DNA of 64,000 bases from Neobacillus bataviensis (GTDB lineage Bacteria; Bacillota; Bacilli; Bacillales_B; DSM-18226): positions 124,001 through 188,000 of the forward strand of contig NZ_JAHXYW010000010.1 in assembly GCF_019969725.1 (NCBI RefSeq), given 5' to 3'. The notes below the pieces were generated by a model. The model did not search any database and was not told the DNA's origin. It saw nothing but the letters and a program-made list of their open reading frames with translations. The position numbers and the translations under genes are program-made. This document shows, one piece after another, positions 7,462-15,699 of this stretch. How positions within the stretch are numbered: position 1 is the stretch's first letter; every line of letters starts with the position of its first letter.

Positions 7462-8097
7462 ATGAAATTACAACTTGCTTTGGACCGGATGACGGTCGCC
7501 GAAGCCATAGAACTTACCAAACAAGTGGAGGATTCCGTTGATTGGGTGGAGGTAGGGACTTCTCTAATAAAAGAATTTGGGATGAGCAGTGTAAAAGAGC
7601 TAAAGCAAGCTTTTCCCAATAAGGTGATTGTGGCCGATATGAAAACGATTGACAATGCCCGTTACGAATTCGAGATGGCCTTTGAAGCCGGGGCAGATAT
7701 CGCCACGGTTATGGGGGTATCCCCGCTCGTAACGATTGATGCTTGCATCAAAGTGGCCAAACGATATAACAAACTGGTAATGATAGATTTATTGAACACC
7801 TCAAAAGAGCAAGTAACGGATTTATTGAAGTATAACGAAGCCATTTTTTGCGCTCATGTAAGTAAGGATGAGCAAGAGGAAACCGGAGCAAAGAACTTGG
7901 GAACAAAGCACGGCGGACTTCTTACGGATCCAACTTTTAAACTGGCCGCAGCGGGCGGAATTACGTTGGATTCGTTGGAAAGTCTAAGAAAGACAATCAA
8001 TCCATCAGTGGTCATTGTGGGCTCAGCGATTGCAAAAGCAAACAATCCGTCAGAGGCCGCAGTAAAATTTAAACAAGCAATTGGGCAGGGGGAATAA
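7462..8097 (+). CDS. hxlA: 3-hexulose-6-phosphate synthase-like (OMP decarboxylase suprafamily)
   Basis: A 211-residue single-domain barrel of the OMPDC suprafamily, which contains 3-hexulose-6-phosphate synthase (formaldehyde fixation or its reverse) and 3-keto-L-gulonate-6-phosphate decarboxylase. The D-x-K-x-x-D catalytic signature is present as ADMKTID (D59, K61, D64), with LALD at the N-terminus and a VIVGSAI phosphate loop. The HPS-typical DAG after the last Asp reads DNA here, and the AHVSKDEQ stretch resembles the decarboxylases more than the usual HTG of HPS. Pairing with the isomerase 2 bp downstream favours HPS/PHI. The decarboxylase reading remains open. GGAG ribosome site at 7449-7452. 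Confidence 0.75.
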   Translation: MKLQLALDRMTVAEAIELTKQVEDSVDWVEVGTSLIKEFGMSSVKELKQAFPNKVIVADMKTIDNARYEFEMAFEAGADIATVMGVSPLVTIDACIKVAKRYNKLVMIDLLNTSKEQVTDLLKYNEAIFCAHVSKDEQEETGAKNLGTKHGGLLTDPTFKLAAAGGITLDSLESLRKTINPSVVIVGSAIAKANNPSEAAVKFKQAIGQGE

Positions 8098-8099
8098 AG

Positions 8100-8648
8100 A
8101 TGTCAGTCATCCAAACAATTTTAAAAGAAGTAGAAACGGTTATCAGTCAGGTGGAAGAAGGGCAGCTCGAAACATTGGCGTCCGAATTGCATCAAGCGAA
8201 GCGAATTTTTATTATTGGCGAAGGCCGTTCTGGCTTAATGGCAAAATCTTTTGCGATGAGATTGATGCATTTGGGGGCAACGGTGTATGTAGTGGGAGAA
8301 ACGATTACACCATCGATTGAACAAGGGGATTTGTTGGTGGCGGTATCGGGATCAGGGACAACGAAGAGTGTGGTTTGGACCTCTGAAAAAACACAATCAA
8401 TCGGCTGCTCGGTGATGGCGGTTACCACCAATCCTGAGTCACCACTGGCTGCAGCATCTACACATATCCTTCATGTTCCGGCAGCAACCAAGTACCGGCG
8501 CGAGAATGAATTACAAACGATTCAGCCGCTTGGATCTCTTTTTGACCAAAGTGTGCATATTTTGTTTGATACAATCTGCCTGCTGTTTGGCAAGCTGAAC
8601 GAAGTGGACCATTCCCAGGCGTTTGGCCGGCATAGTAATTTGGAGTAA
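8100..8648 (+). CDS. hxlB: 6-phospho-3-hexuloisomerase (SIS domain)
   Basis: A 182-residue one-domain SIS protein with the PHI hallmarks: GEGRSGLMAKSFAMRLMHLG near residues 39-58, the phosphate-binding SGSGTTKS near 80 and a C-terminal QPLGSLFDQ. PHI interconverts 3-hexulose-6-phosphate and fructose-6-phosphate, completing the ribulose monophosphate shunt with the gene 2 bp upstream. Having this pair inside a KDG-type regulon suggests it either recovers pentose phosphate or processes an uncommon ketose phosphate made by the cluster. Ribosome site GGGGGA overlaps the end of hxlA. Confidence 0.85.
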   Translation: MSVIQTILKEVETVISQVEEGQLETLASELHQAKRIFIIGEGRSGLMAKSFAMRLMHLGATVYVVGETITPSIEQGDLLVAVSGSGTTKSVVWTSEKTQSIGCSVMAVTTNPESPLAAASTHILHVPAATKYRRENELQTIQPLGSLFDQSVHILFDTICLLFGKLNEVDHSQAFGRHSNLE

Positions 8649-8659
8649 AAACTATTGAA

Positions 8660-8703
8660 AAATAAGTCGGTCTCTCACAGCTTAGAGACCGACTTATTTT
8701 TTT
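8660..8703. terminator. Bidirectional terminator between hxlB and the aldo/keto reductase
   Basis: AAATAAGTCGGTCTCT (8660-8675) and AGAGACCGACTTATTT (8684-8699) form a perfect 16-bp stem with T runs on both strands. It serves two convergent genes. Confidence 0.95.
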
Positions 8704-8710
8704 ACATTAT

Positions 8711-9628
8711 TTAAGGAAGTATGTTGCCCGCTGCGCGATAGATTGAATACCATTCTTCCCGTGTTAGATGAATTTCGGTTGCCTTACAACAATCTTTTAA
8801 CCTGTCCAGATTCATGGTACCAATGATTGGCTGCATTTTGGAGGGATGACGTAATAGCCACGCAACCGCAATGGTCGTGTTGCTTACTTCATATTTAGCG
8901 GCGATTTCATCGATCTTCTGATTTAACTCAGGGAACTTGTCGCTGCCAAGGAATACGCCCTCAAAGAATCCATATTGGAAGGGAGACCAAGGCTGAATGG
9001 TAATATCATTCAATCTGCAAAAATCTAGCACGCTTCCATCCCGGTTGATGGCTGAATCATTTTCCATGTTAACATTGATTCCATTTGAGATCATCGTGGC
9101 GTTAGTGATGCTTAATTGCAATTGGTTTGCCACAAGCGGCTGTTTGACAAATTTTTGTAAAAGTTGAATCTGCATCGGATTCTGGTTTGATACACCGAAA
9201 TGCCGTACTTTTCCGGAACTTTCAAGAATATCAAAAGCTTCCGCGACTTCTTCAGGCTCCACAAGTGCATCCGGGCGATGCAGCAGGAGAACGTCAAGAT
9301 ATTCCGTCTTCAGGCGTTTTAAAATTCCGTCGACTGACTCTAAAATATACTCTTTGGAAAAGTCGAACATGCCCTTGCGAATGCCGCATTTGGATTGCAA
9401 AATGATTTTTTCGCGAACCTCTGCATTCATATGAATGGCATCAGCAAAGATTTCCTCACATGTCCCGCTTCCATAAATATCGGCATGGTCGAAAAAGTTT
9501 GCCCCTTCTTCTAAAGCGGTTTGGACAAAGCGCTCAGCATCGGGTTTGTCCAGCGAGTTAATTCGCATACAGCCAACGGCCAGTACTGGTACCTCTAATG
9601 AGCTGCTTCCTAGCTTTATTGTTCTCAT
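8711..9628 (-). CDS. Aldo/keto reductase
   Basis: A 305-residue NADPH-type aldo/keto reductase of the YdhF/YdjG-like group. The catalytic tetrad is visible: Asp and Tyr in FFDHADIYGSG (about residues 46-56), Lys in ILQSKCGI (about 80) and His in LLLHRPD (about 117). The C-terminal cofactor stretch PIIGTMNLDRLKD is also present. Such enzymes reduce carbonyls of varied small molecules; the substrate is not predictable. It stands alone, converging on hxlB across a shared terminator. AGGAGG-type ribosome site lies upstream of ATG 9628. Confidence 0.9.
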   Translation of the reverse strand: MRTIKLGSSSLEVPVLAVGCMRINSLDKPDAERFVQTALEEGANFFDHADIYGSGTCEEIFADAIHMNAEVREKIILQSKCGIRKGMFDFSKEYILESVDGILKRLKTEYLDVLLLHRPDALVEPEEVAEAFDILESSGKVRHFGVSNQNPMQIQLLQKFVKQPLVANQLQLSITNATMISNGINVNMENDSAINRDGSVLDFCRLNDITIQPWSPFQYGFFEGVFLGSDKFPELNQKIDEIAAKYEVSNTTIAVAWLLRHPSKMQPIIGTMNLDRLKDCCKATEIHLTREEWYSIYRAAGNILP

Positions 9629-9780
9629 TTAGAACTCCTCCTTTTTATGAACAATGGCACATTCTTACTTTATTGAAATACATGTCTAATGTACAGCAAA
9701 CTGTTTGATATTAAATAATGTATCCGGTGGGTCGTTGGAGTCCCAAGTTGGCGAGTTTGAGACGTGGCCCCGCCTGATTT

Positions 9781-11709
9781 TCATAACTCTTCCATTAATA
9801 TTAAAAGATTATTAATAAACTCATCATAATTCTTAGACTTTAATAATAAGTATACATTTTCTGGTTCAGATAGTATCTTGATAAAGCTATCGTAGATATC
9901 CCTGAAAATGTTTCGTTCCTCCTTATTTATAGCGATGAGGGCTATGATTTGGACGGAATGTCCTCCCCATTTTACAGGTTTGTCATTTAATATAATCGAA
10001 ATAGAAGACTTTAAGGCGTTCATATGCATCGAGTGCGGGACGGCTACATTATTATCAAATGATGTGGAAGACATGTTTTCTCTTTCGATTACATCGTCTA
10101 TAAATCCTTTTTCTACAAAACCTAACTCGACCATTTTCTCCCCGATGAACCTGATCATCTCAAATTCATTGTCCAAATAAATGTTATGTTGGAACAAGTG
10201 GGGGTCGAAAAGGCTGATCAAGTAATTTTTTAGCTTTTGGCGGCTTCGCTCCTTTTTCAGTTTCACGATACTTTGATGAATCCTTTGAATGTCCTCTTCG
10301 AGCATGAAAGGATTGACGTGAATGATTTCATGGCCTGCCATTTTCGGCATTGGGACAGTCGTGATCATGATATCCGAGTCGATTTGCTCAAAATCGATAT
10401 CAACATTTGTAATCACCCTGCTGATTTCCATTTCCTCTCCGAACTTTTGCTCCAGTCTTTTCACCATCGGCATATGCAGATTGTAATACTCCGGACAGAC
10501 AACGGTACAGGTCATTTTGCTTTCAAGCACTTTTTGCCGTTCTAGAAATGCGCCGATATGAAAAGCAATATAGGCTATTTCGTCCTCATTTATTTGAATG
10601 TGCTCCCTTTTTTGGATCTGATTCGAAATAAATACGGCCAGGTCATAGATTAGTGGATAAGAAGATTTAATTTGGTTCGTCAGCGGGTTTTTGGACAAAT
10701 AATTATGCCGTGCCCGATTTATCAAATTACGGATATGCAAGGTGAATTTAATTAAGAATTCATCGTCATAAATATCGACCAAATAATAATCGTTTACCTT
10801 TTGAATGATGTCATTTACCAAAAGGATATAGCGCTCCTCGATATATTCACTGAGATTATCCTTGTTCAGGCTGTCATACCGCAAAATGGTTGCTTTACTG
10901 ATTAACAAAATAGTCAGGTAATAAAGCTCTGCACCGTCAAAAGCGACGCCGAATTCAGTTTGGATCAATTCGGCGATATCTGATGCTGCCTCATATTCCT
11001 TGGTGTTTTTCAAGGTTTTGATGAACTCCTCGGAAATGGTCCGGTGTTTTTTGATCCGTTCCGTGGCAATCACGATATGGAGCAAAATGTTCCCAATCGT
11101 GTACTCATTGACATAGAGATTATGCCTTGCCAATACATTAATCAGTTCTTTTTTAAAGTCCTTCACATCATAGTCAAACGCTGCCTGTATACTATCCACA
11201 TGCAAAAATTGGTCTTTCGTTTCTTCGTAGAAGATGTGGCTCATCAATTTCCGTTTATCCTGCTCCAGCCCATTCAAGATGATGTGGTCGCCATCACGCT
11301 TGAATGACAGTTGGAATTTTTCCAATAGGCTTTTCGCCTTTTTTATATCACTTTCAATGGTGGAGACACTGACATAAAGTGTTTCACTTAGGTCAAAAAT
11401 ATCTATTCCCTCACTATTTAGAATCGCTTGCTTTAAAAGGTAATGGAGCCGCTCATTAGGCGCCTGTGGCGCAGTGTTATTTACATGTTCGCTTCGTTTG
11501 ATTTCATCGTAAACGGTTTCATTTATTTTATACCCAAGGTTAGAAGACATGATTAATATGTTGGGGGAGGTGCTCTCGTTTATTTTATTTACATAATTGC
11601 GGATGCTTCGGCTGGATATGGAGAATTGGCTGGCCAAAATATCTGCTTTTACCCAATTATTCTTTTTCAGCAGAAATTGAATAATCGTGTTCTCTCTCTC
11701 CTTTTTCAT
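9781..11709 (-). CDS. licR: PRD-containing PTS transcriptional activator (LicR/MtlR type)
   Basis: A 642-residue multidomain regulator, the same length as B. subtilis LicR. In order: winged-HTH (about 1-65), a second HTH (about 80-150), PRD1 (His in NILLHIVIATERIKKH, about 215), PRD2 (LTLHIRNLINRARHNYL and IAFHIGAFLERQ, about 320-400), an EIIB-like segment with Cys in TVVCPEYYNL, and a C-terminal EIIA-like domain with His in VAVPHSMH (about 560). Start ATG 11709 has GGAGG 10 nt upstream; the longer GTG at 11742 would swallow that site. It is divergent from the PTS operon at 11891, which it presumably activates when its PRDs are dephosphorylated by EII activity. Confidence 0.88.
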   Translation of the reverse strand: MKKERENTIIQFLLKKNNWVKADILASQFSISSRSIRNYVNKINESTSPNILIMSSNLGYKINETVYDEIKRSEHVNNTAPQAPNERLHYLLKQAILNSEGIDIFDLSETLYVSVSTIESDIKKAKSLLEKFQLSFKRDGDHIILNGLEQDKRKLMSHIFYEETKDQFLHVDSIQAAFDYDVKDFKKELINVLARHNLYVNEYTIGNILLHIVIATERIKKHRTISEEFIKTLKNTKEYEAASDIAELIQTEFGVAFDGAELYYLTILLISKATILRYDSLNKDNLSEYIEERYILLVNDIIQKVNDYYLVDIYDDEFLIKFTLHIRNLINRARHNYLSKNPLTNQIKSSYPLIYDLAVFISNQIQKREHIQINEDEIAYIAFHIGAFLERQKVLESKMTCTVVCPEYYNLHMPMVKRLEQKFGEEMEISRVITNVDIDFEQIDSDIMITTVPMPKMAGHEIIHVNPFMLEEDIQRIHQSIVKLKKERSRQKLKNYLISLFDPHLFQHNIYLDNEFEMIRFIGEKMVELGFVEKGFIDDVIERENMSSTSFDNNVAVPHSMHMNALKSSISIILNDKPVKWGGHSVQIIALIAINKEERNIFRDIYDSFIKILSEPENVYLLLKSKNYDEFINNLLILMEEL

Positions 11710-11780
11710 ACTTTCAAAACCTCCACCGATATCTATTATCACTCTTATATTTTATAGAAATGCCTGATAAATAGAAAGGT

Positions 11781-11797
11781 TGGCAGATTTCCTGCCA
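11781..11797 (+). promoter_or_regulatory. Candidate regulatory dyad between licR and the PTS operon
   Basis: TGGCAG (11781-11786), ATTTC, CTGCCA (11792-11797) forms a perfect 6-bp dyad in the divergent promoter region. It could be the activator's target. No experimental site was available for comparison. Confidence 0.3.
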
Positions 11798-11890
11798 TGA
11801 GGAACTTTTTCTACTTGAGAGGAAGGACTGAAAAAAAGGACAATGACATCAGAATAACAAATCCAATTTTCTTTACAGGAGGAATGAACG

Positions 11891-12208
11891 ATGAATGAAA
11901 AAACAGTTTTATTAGTTTGCGGAGGAGGTGCTTCCAGCGGGTTCATGGCGCAAAATATTCGCAAGGCAGCCAAAAAGAGAAATATCGAAATGAATGTGAT
12001 TGCTAGAAGTGAGTCGGAAATCGATGAATACATCAATGAAATTAGTGCCCTGCTAATTGGGCCGCATCTGAAATATATGGAAGAGGATTTAAAATCAAAG
12101 GTGGAACCTTACCATATTCCGGCAGCTGTGATCCCTCAAACCATCTACGGTTTATTGGATGGAAATAAAGGCCTGGACCTGATCCTAGCGCTTCTTGGGG
12201 AAAAATAA
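11891..12208 (+). CDS. PTS lactose/cellobiose family enzyme IIB
   Basis: A 105-residue cytoplasmic IIB subunit. The phosphorylated Cys10 lies in VLLVCGGGASSGFMA, the P-loop of the lactose/cellobiose IIB family (more often CSAGMSTS, so the loop is somewhat divergent). The phosphate passes from IIA His to this Cys and then to the sugar. First gene of a IIB-IIC-IIA-glycosidase operon, divergent from licR. GGAGG ribosome site 7 nt before ATG 11891. Confidence 0.9.
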   Translation: MNEKTVLLVCGGGASSGFMAQNIRKAAKKRNIEMNVIARSESEIDEYINEISALLIGPHLKYMEEDLKSKVEPYHIPAAVIPQTIYGLLDGNKGLDLILALLGEK

Positions 12209-12232
12209 TAATGGCAGAAAAGAGGTTATGCG

Positions 12233-13465
12233 ATGAATGCGTTTATTAAATGGATGAATGAAAAATTCACGCCCAAAATGAATAAAATAACGAGAAATGC
12301 ATGGATTGCTGCTATTCAAGACGCTTTTATGGCGACATTGCCATTCATCCTGGTCGGCTCTCTGATCACGATGATTTCCATTTTGAATGAGTATATACCC
12401 AAAATGCCTAATTTCTCGCCGATTACTACGTTTTCATTTGGACTTATTAGTATTTTTATTGCCTTTTTAGTCCCTTATTTCATTATGGAGAAAAAGAAAA
12501 AGAATGATAGAAAGTTAATCGCCGGGCTGACTGGGGTATCCCTATTTTTCATTTTGCTCATGCCAAAGCTCACGGACGATGGCAACATCACTTTTTCATT
12601 AGAACGTTTTGGCGGAAACGGAATGTTTGTTGCTCTTTTCGTAGGGATTGTTGCAGGCTCGGTTCTGTACCTTTTTACCAAGTTCTCATTCTTTAAAAAT
12701 TCAAGCTCTCTTCCGGACTTTATCATTGTCTGGTTTGATACCATCATTCCAATCACGCTTTTATTACTGTTTGGATGGTTGTTCACTTTCCAGCTGCAAT
12801 TCGATTTTTATGCATTAATTTTGAAGGTATTTGAACCAATATCCATACTTGGACAAAGTTTTGCAGGGTTTGTTTTGATCTCATTTCTCGGCATTTTCTT
12901 ATATTCGTTCGGGATTAGTGCTTGGGCCTTGTACCCAATTGTCTACCCGATTTGGCTGGCCGGGATTGAAGCGAATAGCCATGCTGTCTCCAAAGGTTTA
13001 GAGGTGCAAAACATCTTTACAATGGAAACCCAAATGGCCTGGGTTTGGATTGGCGGAATGGGAACCACATTGCCTTTTGTGTTGATGATGTTATTTTTTG
13101 CAAAATCCAACCACTTAAAAGCGATTGGAAAAGTAACCATTACACCATCTATATTCAATATCAACGAGCCTGTCATTTTTGGTGCTCCCATTGCCTTTAA
13201 TCCAATCTTAATGATTCCAATGTGGTTGAATGCGCTGATTATTCCAGCCATCACGTACATTGTTTTAAACCTGGGAATGGTGAAAATACCTGCGGAAGTT
13301 TTCCAATTATGGTATTTGCCCGTGGGGATTTCTACCTTCCTCGTGAATTCTGATTTTAGGGGATTAATTTTATTAGTTGTTATATTAGTAGTATCATGGT
13401 TGATTTGGTTCCCGTTCTTTAAGGTCTATGACATGCAGCAGGTTAAAAAGGAACAGGAAGAATAG
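12233..13465 (+). CDS. PTS lactose/cellobiose family enzyme IIC (permease)
   Basis: A 410-residue membrane subunit with about ten helices. The conserved IIC signature FNINEPVIFGAPIAFNPIL appears near residue 305-323; its NEPVIFG Glu and Asn bind the sugar. It imports a beta-glucoside (cellobiose-type) with concomitant phosphorylation by IIB. ATG 12233 is preceded by AAGAGG. It lies 24 bp after IIB and 23 bp before IIA. Confidence 0.92.
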   Translation: MNAFIKWMNEKFTPKMNKITRNAWIAAIQDAFMATLPFILVGSLITMISILNEYIPKMPNFSPITTFSFGLISIFIAFLVPYFIMEKKKKNDRKLIAGLTGVSLFFILLMPKLTDDGNITFSLERFGGNGMFVALFVGIVAGSVLYLFTKFSFFKNSSSLPDFIIVWFDTIIPITLLLLFGWLFTFQLQFDFYALILKVFEPISILGQSFAGFVLISFLGIFLYSFGISAWALYPIVYPIWLAGIEANSHAVSKGLEVQNIFTMETQMAWVWIGGMGTTLPFVLMMLFFAKSNHLKAIGKVTITPSIFNINEPVIFGAPIAFNPILMIPMWLNALIIPAITYIVLNLGMVKIPAEVFQLWYLPVGISTFLVNSDFRGLILLVVILVVSWLIWFPFFKVYDMQQVKKEQEE

Positions 13466-13488
13466 AAACGTCTTGGAGGTAACGAAAA

Positions 13489-13845
13489 TTGGTTGAAGAC
13501 AAAGTAAACGAGAAGGATATTAATGAAATCTCGATGCAGATTATTCTGCATGCAGGAGATGCACGAGTCATCATTAAAGAAGCATTAGACTGTATTGCGA
13601 CATGTGATTTCGAAAAGGCGGAGCAGAAATTGACGGAAGCGAAAAAGAAAATCACGGCCGCACATTCTGTTCAAACAGCAACGATACAGGGGGAAGCCCG
13701 CGGGGAAAAAATTGAGTTCTCCTTATTATTTGCACATGCTCAGGATACCTTGATGACGATCATGAGTGAGTGGAATACGGCTAAACAATTAGTTCATGTA
13801 TTTGGCGAGTTCGATAAACGTTTGAAAAAGCTGGAAGGAAAATAA
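13489..13845 (+). CDS. PTS lactose/cellobiose family enzyme IIA
   Basis: A 118-residue three-helix IIA subunit of the LacF/CelC type. The phosphorylated residue is His83 in SLLFAHAQDTLM; the conserved Asp follows in the same helix. It begins with TTG at 13489, justified by a perfect GGAGGT (13475-13480) 8 nt upstream. No in-frame ATG precedes the conserved ISMQIILHAGDARV helix. It takes phosphate from HPr and passes it to IIB. Confidence 0.92.
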   Translation: MVEDKVNEKDINEISMQIILHAGDARVIIKEALDCIATCDFEKAEQKLTEAKKKITAAHSVQTATIQGEARGEKIEFSLLFAHAQDTLMTIMSEWNTAKQLVHVFGEFDKRLKKLEGK

Positions 13846-13854
13846 GAAGCGATG

Positions 13855-13894
13855 TAAATGCCAGTCAGCCAATGTGTCTGGCATTTATATTTTT
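13855..13894 (+). terminator. Intercistronic terminator-like hairpin before the glycosidase gene
   Basis: TAAATGCCAG (13855-13864) and CTGGCATTTA (13878-13887) form a perfect 10-bp stem followed by TATTTTT. It probably reduces read-through into the GH1 gene. Confidence 0.65.
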
Positions 13895-13911
13895 GAGAGG
13901 AGTAGTAATTG

Positions 13912-15333
13912 ATGAACTATCAGCATTCCATTGCATTCCCTGAGGATTTTTTTTGGTCGGCTGCCACAGCCGCTTACCAAGTGGAAGGTGCCCATCTTGA
14001 AGAGGGGAAAAATCTATCCATCGTTGATAAAAACATCAATCCTAATTATGCAGATACAAGCGTAACATCGGATCATTACCATCGTTTTAAAGAAGATATT
14101 GCGCTTATGAAGGAGCTCGGCATGACGGCCTATCGTTTTTCGATTTCCTGGCCCCGCGTCTTGCCTCATGGCCGGGGAGAGGTGAACCAGCAGGGGCTTC
14201 AATTTTATCAAAATCTTGTAGAAGAGTTAAGGGAGAATGGAATCGAACCATTGGCCACAATCTACCATTTTGATTTGCCTGCTTGTCTTCAGGAGGAATA
14301 CGGCGGCTGGTCAAGTCGCCAGATCATTGATGATTTCGCTTATTTCTGTAAAGTTTTGTTCGAGAATTTAGGCGGCCAGGTTAAATATTGGTTCACGATC
14401 AATGAACAAAGCAATATGTTCCTTCTGCCTTACTTGATGGAGTTTGATCAGGAATTGTCTTTGGAAAAACAAAAGTATGAAATGAACCATATCATGACAC
14501 TCGCCCATGCGAAGGCGATCAAGCTCTGTCGTGAAGTCATCCCTGATGCCAAAATCGGGCCAGCGATCGGGCTTTCGCCTAATTATCCGGAGTCTTGCAG
14601 GCCGGAAGATGTACAGGCAGCACGGGAAGCCGATGATTTCCGCACCTATCTTTTTACCGACTTATATGTCCATGGCCGGTACCGAAAAAACATTTGGCGC
14701 TATATGGAGGAACATGGCGTCACGCCAACGATTGAAGAAGGCGATATGGAGCTCCTTCAATCAGCAAAGCCTGACTTTTTAGGCATCAATTATTACCAAA
14801 GCCGGGTCGTGAAATATGCGCCGGAATCGTTGGAGAACAAGGATATGAGCATCAATGTCGATGGGAAAAAAGGAGAAACGGAGTTTGAAGTTATCCCGGG
14901 AATTTACCAAGGAAGCTCTAATCCATATTTGGACAAAACCGATTGGGACTGGGAAATCGACGCAATCGGCCTTCGCACTTTGTTAAATGAGTTGAATGAC
15001 CGCTATGGGTTACCGATAATCATTACGGAAAATGGCATGGGTGCGGTCGATGTTTTGACAGAGGACGAAAAAGTCCATGATGAGTATCGTATTGATTATC
15101 TTCGAAAACATCTGGAACAGTGCCGTTTAGCGATTGCGGATGGTGTCGAATTATTCGGCTATTGCCCGTGGTCTTTTATGGATCTGTTAAGCACGACAAG
15201 CGGGTTTCGGAAAAGGTATGGGTTTGTATACGTTAACCGAACCGATGATGACCTCAAGGATTTAAGACGGATCAAAAAGGATAGTTTTTATTGGTATCAA
15301 GAAGTAATCCGGTCGAATGGACAGAAGCTTTAG
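13912..15333 (+). CDS. 6-phospho-beta-glucosidase (glycoside hydrolase family 1)
   Basis: A 473-residue GH1 enzyme. The N-terminal family signature FPEDFFWSAATAAYQVEGA, the acid/base Glu165 in FTINEQSN and the nucleophile Glu373 in ITENGMG are all present. Its place after a complete PTS argues for cleavage of the 6-phosphorylated disaccharide into glucose-6-phosphate and glucose or an aglycone. ATG 13912 is preferred over the TTG one codon earlier; GAGAGGAG lies 9 nt upstream. In B. subtilis the equivalent lic gene is GH4, so this is a different arrangement. Confidence 0.9.
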   Translation: MNYQHSIAFPEDFFWSAATAAYQVEGAHLEEGKNLSIVDKNINPNYADTSVTSDHYHRFKEDIALMKELGMTAYRFSISWPRVLPHGRGEVNQQGLQFYQNLVEELRENGIEPLATIYHFDLPACLQEEYGGWSSRQIIDDFAYFCKVLFENLGGQVKYWFTINEQSNMFLLPYLMEFDQELSLEKQKYEMNHIMTLAHAKAIKLCREVIPDAKIGPAIGLSPNYPESCRPEDVQAAREADDFRTYLFTDLYVHGRYRKNIWRYMEEHGVTPTIEEGDMELLQSAKPDFLGINYYQSRVVKYAPESLENKDMSINVDGKKGETEFEVIPGIYQGSSNPYLDKTDWDWEIDAIGLRTLLNELNDRYGLPIIITENGMGAVDVLTEDEKVHDEYRIDYLRKHLEQCRLAIADGVELFGYCPWSFMDLLSTTSGFRKRYGFVYVNRTDDDLKDLRRIKKDSFYWYQEVIRSNGQKL

Positions 15334-15403
15334 GGTGAAATAAGATTGGGTCTCCTATTGTGCCCTGCCTATGTGCCCGAAATTTGACATTTGGCTGCAT
15401 TTG

Positions 15404-15570
15404 GGTCACGTAGAACCTCTCTACGTGACCGTAACAGCTTTTGAAACCCTAGTTGGGTCACTTAGAACGAGTCTACGTGACCATAAAGGCCTTACAATCC
15501 TCATTTGAGTCACCTAGTCGAACCACCTTACGTGTCTGTCATCCATATCCCATCCCCATTCGGTCACACA
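15404..15570 (+). repeat. 52-bp tandem hairpin array A
   Basis: GTCAC-led units start at 15405, 15457 and 15509 (exact 52-bp period), with a degenerate fourth at 15563. Units 1 and 2 each hold a hairpin of 10-bp arms and a 7-nt loop: GGTCACGTAG/CTACGTGACC (15404-15430) and GGTCACTTAG/CTACGTGACC (15456-15482). Unit 3 is eroded. It occupies most of the 366-bp gap between the GH1 gene and the converging malic enzyme gene. Confidence 0.8.
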
Positions 15571-15610
15571 GCAGATAATGAAAAAACGTTAAACCGGTAG
15601 AAGGCCAAAA

Positions 15611-15642
15611 GAAAACACGCACCGTTGCGGATACGCGTTTTC
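15611..15642 (-). terminator. Terminator of the malic enzyme/malKR transcript
   Basis: GAAAACACGC (15611-15620) and GCGTTTTC (15635-15642) form an imperfect stem. Read on the minus strand it is followed by TTTTCTTTTGG. Confidence 0.6.
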
Positions 15643-15699
15643 TATTATCTGTAAAATATTGTGCTTGAGGATTTGCCGATAAATTTGAAAAAGCTAACA

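Noticed and set aside
8081..8320. Plus-strand ORF overlapping hxlA and hxlB
   Set aside because: Alternative frame of two well-supported genes; no family features.
15586..15600. TTAAACCGGTAG as another LacI operator
   Set aside because: Only one half-site matches and it lies in a convergent intergenic region without a promoter.
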